In this document: piece by piece, positions 41,887 through 47,215 of the stretch
Layout: every line of letters starts with the position of its first letter
Numbering within the stretch: the first letter of the stretch is position 1
DNA from: a virus
Length of the DNA stretch: 47,215 nt
Strand: one strand, 5' to 3'
Virus record (IMG/VR): IMGVR_UViG_3300046007_002078
Location: 1 to 47,215 of that record
Program-made: the position numbers and the translations under genes
Notes under the pieces: generated by a model
What the model saw: the letters and a program-made list of their open reading frames with translations, nothing else
Told to the model about the DNA's origin: nothing
Databases searched by the model: none

Positions 41887-43755
41887 CTATACAATCTCAC
41901 AATTACCTCCTCCGCATGCTGCTGAATCAGTAAAGTTAGTGTTATCTTGTATTTCCACTACTTTTGATAGATCAACATCTTTTAATGTAGACATCATTTG
42001 TTCATAGACTTCTTTAGTACAATCCTCAAATGGAGTTTGTTTATATGTACCACCATTATACGGCAAAACAGATAATCCATTATAGTACTCTTTGTTTGCC
42101 CACATCCATTCACCTACAATTTTCCATTCATCATCTCTGACAGAAACCGTACAAGATACATTATGAGTATTGTTACCTTTCTCATGACCAGTTTTAACCC
42201 AGTCTTTAGATATAAGCTTTACTCTTTCTAATAAATCTAATGTAGATTCATATCTTGTTATAGCTCCTTCTGGTGCTTTCTGAGGGACTGAAATTACTGA
42301 TTGTAATGTAGGATTAAAATATTCATCTTCTAACAATTCTGGATGATTGATTGCAAGATAAGTGTATATTGCTTCATTCTTGCCTAATCGCATTCTTCTG
42401 ATGTAATAGTCGTTATGCCACGCATGGATTCCGCTTGATGTTCCAAGTACCAAGCTAGTAGTACCTGCAGGCTTAACAGCTGTTGTACGGGCTGCAGCAT
42501 TAATTCCAAGCAATTTAGCTGTTTCTCTGTTTGTTTCTTTAACAACTTCTGCTGCTTCTTCATAATTTAATTCTAGATTTGATTTAGACGCAATACCTGT
42601 CATTGATACTCCAAGCAATGCATCTTTTTCTGTGTTCTTTCTCCATATATCACGAAGATAATGGAAGTCTGAATATGACGCTTGTAACGTGCCTAAGAAT
42701 GATGCTGCTGATGATCTTGCATTAAAATCTTCTTGGCTTTCAATATTAGACATATTAATTTCTGTTAGATTACAGAACTGATACGGTCGTAAAGCAATTT
42801 CACAACAAGGATTAGTACCCCAATCTTTATCATTAGTAAGATATATTCCGGGTTCGCCTGAGCCAGAAGCTTCAATTCTTTCCCAAACTTTGTCAAATGT
42901 TTTCTTATCAATTTTGTGTCTTAAAAGTACTACTGAATTATTTGCTCTACCTCTTTGTGGGTTATCTTCCCACCAGCTACCAGCTTTACAATTTAACATT
43001 GCCGTACTATCTAAGTCAAACAATGAAATCATTGCTGCTCTTCTAATTCCACCTGCTAAAACCGCATCGGCAATATGACACTGAATATCATGACATTCAA
43101 TATCTGTTAATTTAGATCTATCCTCTTTTTCACGAAGGATAGCTTCAATCTTAACCAATGCCAATCTTAACGGCTCTGGTCCTGGTGCTTTACCTCCAGC
43201 TGTAACAAGCAATGCTCCTTTTTGTCTAATATCAGAAAGATCAAATTCAATATGTGATGTTAATTCCCCTGTATATGATTTGAACAATGTCTTAATTGCA
43301 TCGGCCCAACCAATAATACTATCCTGTACAACATAACGTTTCTTACGATCGTAGTTTGGTTTTCTTATTTCAGGTAATTTATCAATGTTGTGATTCTGGA
43401 CTGAATACCCCACACCAGTTCCGCCAAGAAGTAAAAACATAGTTTCAGCAAAACTACGGATATTATCGACAGGTAAAAAAGCACAATTATAAATGCGAGC
43501 ATTATTGAGTTCAATAGCTTTACCACCAAATTGTAGGCTTCGCATCGAAGGTAAAACTTTTTTATTGAAGACAAAATTTTTGTATACTTGTTCAATTGAT
43601 TCTTTCATTTGTGGAAACTTCGACACGTGCATCTCCATATTCCTGGTTACTAATTCTTCCCACGTTTCTCTACGTTCTTTTGCTGGCACATACTTTGCAT
43701 ACTTTGTGTATACGGTAATATCACTTAAGATCTGCTTATCTAGGCTTAAACTCAT
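41887..43755 (-). CDS. nrdJ: Class II ribonucleotide reductase (adenosylcobalamin-dependent)
   Basis: 622 residues, reduces ribonucleoside triphosphates to deoxy forms for phage DNA synthesis. The key cysteines of monomeric class II enzymes (Lactobacillus leichmannii RTPR) are visible: C91 in YNCAFLP, N315-P-C317-C-E319 with C317 as thiyl-radical site, C328 exactly 11 residues later (as C408/C419), and a C-terminal CGGGNC pair (C614, C619). 'GGTGVGYSVQ' and 'PAGTTSLVLGTSSGIH' are typical substrate loops. It is about 115 residues shorter than RTPR. It needs vitamin B12 from the host or medium. It is the last gene of the minus block; upstream is an 84-residue gene with a 1-base gap. Confidence 0.92.
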   Translation of the reverse strand: MSLSLDKQILSDITVYTKYAKYVPAKERRETWEELVTRNMEMHVSKFPQMKESIEQVYKNFVFNKKVLPSMRSLQFGGKAIELNNARIYNCAFLPVDNIRSFAETMFLLLGGTGVGYSVQNHNIDKLPEIRKPNYDRKKRYVVQDSIIGWADAIKTLFKSYTGELTSHIEFDLSDIRQKGALLVTAGGKAPGPEPLRLALVKIEAILREKEDRSKLTDIECHDIQCHIADAVLAGGIRRAAMISLFDLDSTAMLNCKAGSWWEDNPQRGRANNSVVLLRHKIDKKTFDKVWERIEASGSGEPGIYLTNDKDWGTNPCCEIALRPYQFCNLTEINMSNIESQEDFNARSSAASFLGTLQASYSDFHYLRDIWRKNTEKDALLGVSMTGIASKSNLELNYEEAAEVVKETNRETAKLLGINAAARTTAVKPAGTTSLVLGTSSGIHAWHNDYYIRRMRLGKNEAIYTYLAINHPELLEDEYFNPTLQSVISVPQKAPEGAITRYESTLDLLERVKLISKDWVKTGHEKGNNTHNVSCTVSVRDDEWKIVGEWMWANKEYYNGLSVLPYNGGTYKQTPFEDCTKEVYEQMMSTLKDVDLSKVVEIQDNTNFTDSAACGGGNCEIV

Positions 43756-43756
43756 A

Positions 43757-44011
43757 TTAATCTATTTCTAATTTAGGGGTTACTATTTCTTCATCTACTA
43801 CTTCAATATTCTCTGGTCTTGCTTCTGCACCTTCTTTTACCTTTTCAGCTAACTTTGCTACAGCTTCATCATAATCAGGCATAAACCTAATTGTTTCAAA
43901 TGTACCTGAAGCTAATGTCTTTATGTTTTGGTTTTCTTGTAACAGATATTGTACAATGTTAGTTAATGAAGCTATTTTATTCTTCATTCCGATTAACTCG
44001 TTCTCTTTCAT
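43757..44011 (-). CDS. Small coiled-coil/acidic protein before RNR
   Basis: 84 residues. The N-terminal half is helical and heptad-like (ELIGMKNKIASLTNIVQYLL then QENQNIK), followed by 'FMPDYDEAVAKLAEKVKEGA' and an acidic tail. No domain is recognised. It ends one base before the RNR start, so the two are probably co-translated, and it might be a small RNR-associated or unrelated accessory protein. Start is the first ATG, 18 bases after the stop of the next upstream small gene. Confidence 0.55.
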   Translation of the reverse strand: MKENELIGMKNKIASLTNIVQYLLQENQNIKTLASGTFETIRFMPDYDEAVAKLAEKVKEGAEARPENIEVVDEEIVTPKLEID

Positions 44012-44029
44012 TCTTTTTAGTTTTAATTA

Positions 44030-44191
44030 TTAGTCTTTACTTATTTCAAGTGATATATCAAAAAATGGTATATATAATACGTGCATTAAAGCATCATCAT
44101 ATTCATATACTCTATATCCAAATAGTATACCTGGATATACTCCGATCTCTAAAGACCAGAAGTTTCTGCCCGCATTTCCGTTAAATGTCAT
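44030..44191 (-). CDS. Small phage protein, 53 residues
   Basis: The frame reads MTFNGNAGRNFWSLEIGVYP then GILFGYRVYEYDDALMHVLY and an end of IPFFDISLEISKD. The aromatic, evenly spaced pattern 'FWSLEIGVYPGILFGYR' and 'HVLYIPFFDISLEI' is what I recall from short conserved phage proteins in nucleotide-metabolism blocks. It overlaps the upstream 61-residue gene by 11 bases and precedes the 84-residue gene by 18 bases, filling what would otherwise be a 170-base gap. Function unknown; possibly membrane-peripheral. Confidence 0.6.
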   Translation of the reverse strand: MTFNGNAGRNFWSLEIGVYPGILFGYRVYEYDDALMHVLYIPFFDISLEISKD

Positions 44192-44366
44192 CTTTCGTTT
44201 GTTTTGGGTTATTAAACATCTCTATTGTTTTTATTAGTTCTTTATATCTTATTTTGCCAAACGTTTCAAATGACCACATATACCATTTTTCGATTTGTCT
44301 ATCTGCATATCTTTGCCTTGCTAATCTTTTTGTTTCAAAAGGATTAATCGTACTGTCTCGTCGCAT
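44181..44366 (-). CDS. Small basic hypothetical protein
   Basis: 61 residues, basic and helical: 'RRDSTINPFETKRLARQRYA' then 'IEKWYMWSFETFGKIRYKEL'. No family is recognised. It overlaps the end of the upstream nuclease gene by 46 bases and the downstream 53-residue gene by 11 bases. Long overlaps are common in this block, but the 46-base one leaves the true start slightly uncertain. The next in-frame Met is too far inside to be likely. Confidence 0.5.
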   Translation of the reverse strand: MRRDSTINPFETKRLARQRYADRQIEKWYMWSFETFGKIRYKELIKTIEMFNNPKQTKDDI

Positions 44367-44764
44367 TCAGAATTTTTTTGAGGTTTATATAAGGTTCTTG
44401 TGTCACCATTATCTTTCATGTGCTTTTTAAACATTTTCCAGCGTAAAGGAAATGAGTCATTAGCCCTACCCTTAGTTTCTATAATAAAACTTTCACCTTC
44501 AAAATCTGGTGTGTATTTCAAATTAAGTACTTTCTTATTACCTCTGTTTATAAAATCACCTTTGCTATTAGATTGTCTTTCAAAACAATCGTTATCAAAA
44601 TTAAAAGCAGGTATTAGTTCATAAGTTTTGTACTCATAATGAAATTTTATACCAGCATCCTGCAATGCTTTGTACATATACTTTTCAAGACCGGATGCGA
44701 AAGTGATGCCATCATACACCACTTTCTTTGACACAACTGGTCCTTTCTTTTTAGTTCTTTTCAT
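44321..44764 (-). CDS. Endonuclease I-like Holliday junction resolvase
   Basis: 147 residues, close in size to T7 gp3 (149). It has the PD-(D/E)XK layout of that enzyme: E27 in SGLEKYMYKAL, D87 in YTPDF, and E96-T-K98 in FIIETKGR, equivalent to T7 E20, D55, E65 and K67. The role would be resolving branched replication intermediates, and perhaps degrading host DNA. The basic N-terminus (MKRTKKKGPVVSKK) and a C-terminal 'FKKHMKDNGDTRTLYKPQKN' fit DNA binding. It starts 14 bases inside the upstream MazG-like gene. A related possibility is a general phage PD-(D/E)XK nuclease of unknown specificity. Confidence 0.72.
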   Translation of the reverse strand: MKRTKKKGPVVSKKVVYDGITFASGLEKYMYKALQDAGIKFHYEYKTYELIPAFNFDNDCFERQSNSKGDFINRGNKKVLNLKYTPDFEGESFIIETKGRANDSFPLRWKMFKKHMKDNGDTRTLYKPQKNSECDETVRLILLKQKD

Positions 44765-45008
44765 TCTTCTCTATTCTTCTTATTACAGCATCCATAAGAT
44801 CTTCTGAATAAACTTCTTTAGCTTTCTGTAAATAAAGAACAGCATCCATTAATTCTTCTTGTAAATGATTAAGCCATTCAAAAATTCTTGATTGGTCTTG
44901 TTCTAATGTAACGCCGTATTTTTTGTAACCTACATCAGATCTTGAAATGAATTTATCTACTACTCGTTCAACTACTGGGTCTCGAAACTTAATACTTTTT
45001 TCTGTCAT
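44751..45008 (-). CDS. Small all-alpha NTP pyrophosphohydrolase-like protein
   Basis: 85 residues. 'RSDVGYKKYGVTLEQD' is followed by 'IFEWLNHLQEELMDAVLYLQ' with E51-E52-x-x-D55, the metal-binding helix of the MazG/dUTPase-like all-alpha NTP-PPase superfamily. This short form is a common phage family ('YGxTL ... WLxHxQEELMDAxxYL') that probably clears unwanted dNTPs. It is too short for both canonical helical motifs, so a dimer or tetramer is expected. It lies between the nuclease and the GIY-YIG/MazG fusion in the nucleotide block. Substrate is unknown. Confidence 0.7.
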   Translation of the reverse strand: MTEKSIKFRDPVVERVVDKFISRSDVGYKKYGVTLEQDQSRIFEWLNHLQEELMDAVLYLQKAKEVYSEDLMDAVIRRIEKNEKN

Positions 45009-45009
45009 A

Positions 45010-45939
45010 TTATAAAGTTGTTTTAATTGTTACACCTGGATATGGTTTCATTAATATTGATTCATGATAACCTGTTGTTTTATTATGCTCTGGAAAATTA
45101 GGATATTGTGTTATTGTCGTAAAAGTATTTGTATCTGTATCTTTAACAAAAGATCCATTGACCATTTTACCTGTACGGTTTTTAATAATAGTATATGCTG
45201 ATAAAACACAATCTTCTACTTTTAATCCTTCTATTGCAGCTAAGTTTGTTAATACAACCATCATATCACCAATAGCATCTATAAATTCTTCTCTATCATT
45301 TTTAAGTATTGCTCTAGCTAATTCACCTGCTTCTTCTTGTAATTTAACAAATTGTGTTTTAGCATCACCATTTCTATATAATCCACGTTCATCAGCCCAC
45401 TCTCTTATTAAATCATAAACATTTGGTTGTTCTTTTGCTGGAGGGGTTAAAGTTTCTTCTATATGCTTAATAGGATTAAAATTGGTTGCTACGGCTTCAT
45501 GTAAGGCTTTATTATATATAAAGCATCGATTAGGATTGAACATTGAAACTTTTACATTATTCATTATCCAGGCAATCAATTCTTTATTTAATAGATAATT
45601 ACCAAACGGGGTTTCAAAAGTTAATCCAATTGCATCGTTTAATTGCCCTTTTAGTTTATTCACCGGACATGGAAATGTTGTTGTTTGATCTGTTACATTT
45701 AATTTCATTTTATTTGATTTTTTAGGTTTATTAATTACTTTTTTATAAGAATCTCGATCTACCTTGTAGCCGTATAAACGTTGAAGCTCTGATTCTCTCC
45801 TTGATATATAATCTATATCTTCAGATGCTTCCAGAACTTCGTATTCTCCAATCTTATAGCCTTGTGCTATAGTTACTCTCTTATTAAGATTACGTGTAAC
45901 TCCTATTTTTTTAGTCGGAATGTGATAAATAAAATACAT
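45010..45939 (-). CDS. GIY-YIG-like plus MazG fusion protein
   Basis: 309 residues with three parts. Residues 1-65 look like a GIY-YIG nuclease core: FIYH (3-6), KIGVT (11-15), R21, and RRESELQ with E49/E51 as candidate catalytic Glu. Residues about 80-165 are a linker region with a possible small domain (LLNKELIAWIMNNVK). Residues about 172-265 are MazG-like: Q-E202-E203-AGE206-L, then EFIDAIGDMM (E218, D221, D225) and IIKNRTGKM. MazG hydrolyses NTPs or dNTPs to monophosphates. The protein would clear nucleotides and possibly nick DNA. It lies 9 bases from the thyA-family gene and 1 base from the MazG-like gene. Confidence 0.75.
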   Translation of the reverse strand: MYFIYHIPTKKIGVTRNLNKRVTIAQGYKIGEYEVLEASEDIDYISRRESELQRLYGYKVDRDSYKKVINKPKKSNKMKLNVTDQTTTFPCPVNKLKGQLNDAIGLTFETPFGNYLLNKELIAWIMNNVKVSMFNPNRCFIYNKALHEAVATNFNPIKHIEETLTPPAKEQPNVYDLIREWADERGLYRNGDAKTQFVKLQEEAGELARAILKNDREEFIDAIGDMMVVLTNLAAIEGLKVEDCVLSAYTIIKNRTGKMVNGSFVKDTDTNTFTTITQYPNFPEHNKTTGYHESILMKPYPGVTIKTTL

Positions 45940-45948
45940 AAATTTGAT

Positions 45949-46719
45949 TTAAACGGCTACTTTTGCAGTAATTACTGGGCCGTGATTATAATTAATTAGT
46001 TTTAACTCGTTTAATTTATATTCGTATGTTGGTTGTACATACATTGGTTGTTGTAAATATTTATCAACAGCTTCTATTTGATTATCATAAATGTGTGCAT
46101 CAATAATCTGTACCTCTAACAAATTTGGTTTATACTCCGTTAATGTTGCTACATATAAAAGTATTTTAGTAAACAATGCCATATCATAAGGTATTCCTAA
46201 AAATAAATCCCCTGATCTTTGTAATACAAACATATTAAGTTTATCACCTTCTATAAAGAATTGAAAATATAAATAACAAGGTGGTAATCGCATTTCTTTA
46301 ATTTGTGCAGGATTCCATAAACTAATAATATGTCTTCTACTGTCCGGCGTTAATATTATACTTTGTATTAATAATTGCATTTGATCAATGCCTTGGCCAT
46401 TAAAGTCTCTCATCTGATAACCATATACAGGACCAAGATCTCCATTTTCATCTGCCCAAGCATCCCATATCTTTACGCCAGCTTCTTTAAATCGTTTTGT
46501 ATTTGTTTCCCCATTCATAAACCATTCAAATTCTGTATCAAATGTTTTTTGAAACATCTTTCTACCTGTTATCAAAGGAAAATGTTTTGAAACATCAACT
46601 TTTAAACTAGCATTGAATATTGATTTACTACCAACTCCAGTTCTATCAGCTCGTTTAGTACCTGTAAGAATGCATTCTTGCAATAGATCTCGATATTGCT
46701 CTTCATATTGTTGCGTCAT
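45949..46719 (-). CDS. Thymidylate-synthase-family enzyme, dCMP-type (putative dCMP hydroxymethylase or methylase)
   Basis: 256 residues from the chosen start. The family catalytic set is intact: RTG at 26-28, W85, R128-R129, C148 in LPPCYLY, R168-S169-x-D171, and H209/Y211 in DAHIYDNQ. At the position of the dUMP-selecting Asn (E. coli N177, in PFNIASY) it has D179 (PYDMALF), as in T4 dCMP hydroxymethylase (D179). The Asn to Asp change is known to switch Lactobacillus casei thymidylate synthase toward dCMP. So the product is probably hydroxymethyl- or methyl-dCMP, not dTMP. Start is uncertain: 46719 follows the upstream stop by 1 base; 46734 and 46761 are in-frame alternatives that overlap it. 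Confidence 0.8.
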   Translation of the reverse strand: MTQQYEEQYRDLLQECILTGTKRADRTGVGSKSIFNASLKVDVSKHFPLITGRKMFQKTFDTEFEWFMNGETNTKRFKEAGVKIWDAWADENGDLGPVYGYQMRDFNGQGIDQMQLLIQSIILTPDSRRHIISLWNPAQIKEMRLPPCYLYFQFFIEGDKLNMFVLQRSGDLFLGIPYDMALFTKILLYVATLTEYKPNLLEVQIIDAHIYDNQIEAVDKYLQQPMYVQPTYEYKLNELKLINYNHGPVITAKVAV

Positions 46720-46720
46720 A

Positions 46721-47065
46721 TTAGAATAGTTCATAATTAATAATTTGTTTTGGTTTCTCAATTTCTTCTTTAATAACTTTTTTAGGTTCTACTTTCTTAA
46801 TTACTTCAACACCACTATATTTGTCATAATAATAAGTATAGAATTTAAAAAGCTCTTTCCAGATTTCTACTTTCTTATAAGTTAATGGACTTTGAGTTAC
46901 TTTACTATTGTTTGTAATAGTAAGGTACCATTCTGCTGCACTTTTTGCAGTTGGTGAAACATATATTTTATTTTTTATACACCAATCTTTAGCAGCTTGT
47001 TCTCTGTCATTTGGTGCATAGTTACCCATATCAACAGTTTCTTTCTTTTTAAATCCACTACCCAT
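46721..47065 (-). CDS. Hypothetical protein
   Basis: 114 residues. The N-terminal half 'DREQAAKDWCIKNKIYVSPT' and 'SAAEWYLTITNNSKVTQSPL' and the helix 'EIWKELFKFYTYYYDKYSGV' suggest a small helical domain. The last 35 residues are lysine/glutamate-rich (KKVEPKKVIKEEIEKPKQII). No family is recognised. It lies upstream of the thyA-family gene, abutting its likely start, and downstream of a gene cut by the window edge, so it belongs to the nucleotide block by position only. Confidence 0.6.
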   Translation of the reverse strand: MGSGFKKKETVDMGNYAPNDREQAAKDWCIKNKIYVSPTAKSAAEWYLTITNNSKVTQSPLTYKKVEIWKELFKFYTYYYDKYSGVEVIKKVEPKKVIKEEIEKPKQIINYELF

Positions 47066-47068
47066 ATA

Positions 47069-47215
47069 TTAAATTTCCCAAGGCATTTTATCATTAGAAG
47101 TATCTATTGGTATATGAGGAATAAAGCAACCACTTTGACTTTCCCATTTAAAATGACATTCAGCACCATTCTCTCCAAGATTTTGAAACTTACATTTTAA
47201 TACTTTAACCTTAAC
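47069..47215 (-). CDS. Hypothetical protein, partial (5' end outside window)
   Basis: 48 C-terminal residues are visible, open to the right edge: VKVKVLKCKFQNLGENGAEC, then HFKWESQSGCFIPHIP and an end of PIDTSNDKMPWEI. Three cysteines (C8, C20, C30) and H21/H34 could form a metal site, but the set is incomplete. The frame ends 4 bases before the start of the next gene (47065), consistent with the tight packing of this block. No family is recognised. Confidence 0.5.
   Translation of the reverse strand, partial: VKVKVLKCKFQNLGENGAECHFKWESQSGCFIPHIPIDTSNDKMPWEI

Noticed and set aside
42890-43078. Small plus-strand frames within the RNR gene (also 43493-43771)
   Set aside because: They overlap a well-supported conserved gene on the other strand and show no leader or family features.
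1-47215. Prophage state or CRISPR array
   Set aside because: No integrase, repressor, attachment repeat, host gene or regularly spaced repeat array is visible.

Overview
The window is a dense, AT-rich stretch of a tailed-phage genome, most likely a large podovirus-type (T7-like virion) phage of a Bacteroidota host, probably a flavobacterium. The gene order portal, scaffold, major capsid, tail-tube proteins and then three ejection-type proteins matches the T7 virion module. Signs of the host are start codons preceded by A/T-rich leaders with no clear Shine-Dalgarno, a secreted protein whose signal peptide ends ..SNAQ, and tail-fibre repeats of the type common in flavobacterial phages. No integrase, DNA polymerase or RNA polymerase is visible. 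This is therefore a segment of a larger genome and the lifestyle is not proven.

Layout, plus strand. 1-4.7 kb: three tail-fibre/tip-like proteins, the third with eight VGIGT repeats. 4.7-6.2 kb: a small phage protein, then a lysis cassette of holin-like protein, M15 endolysin and a single-molecule spanin. 6.2-8.0 kb: a phage groEL followed by groES. 8.0-11.0 kb: small accessory genes, including a likely wHTH protein, a one-TM peptide, an HEXXH protein, a secreted protein and a very basic protein. 11.0 kb: one tRNA-like gene with anticodon CAT. 11.1-41.7 kb: packaging and virion genes, comprising a tandem GroES-like co-chaperonin, small and large terminase, portal, scaffold, major capsid, head-tail and tail-tube proteins, a cupin, a gp14-like protein ending in an S74-type chaperone domain, a gp15-position protein and a 3010-residue giant ejection-type protein.

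Minus strand, 41.9-47.2 kb: a nucleotide and DNA metabolism block transcribed toward the virion genes. It holds class II ribonucleotide reductase, a T7-endonuclease-I-like nuclease, two MazG/all-alpha NTP-pyrophosphatase genes (one fused to a GIY-YIG-like domain), a thymidylate-synthase-family enzyme with an Asp where thymidylate synthases have the dUMP-selecting Asn, and several small genes. The two blocks meet at a strong inverted repeat that should stop transcription from both sides.

The most interesting points are these: the dCMP-type ThyA homologue beside two NTP-pyrophosphatases, which suggests a modified-cytosine route; three GroES-like domains plus GroEL in one phage; a giant virion protein with a zincin motif and a sigma-region-2-like helix; and a scaffold/capsid unit framed by two identical 23-bp leader elements and a terminator. 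No gene-free stretch exceeds 300 bases. The longest gaps are about 150 bases (41736-41886, terminator), 107 bases (10991-11097, tRNA) and 92 bases (19747-19838, terminator plus leader). Names rest on motif recognition by eye; no database search was run.
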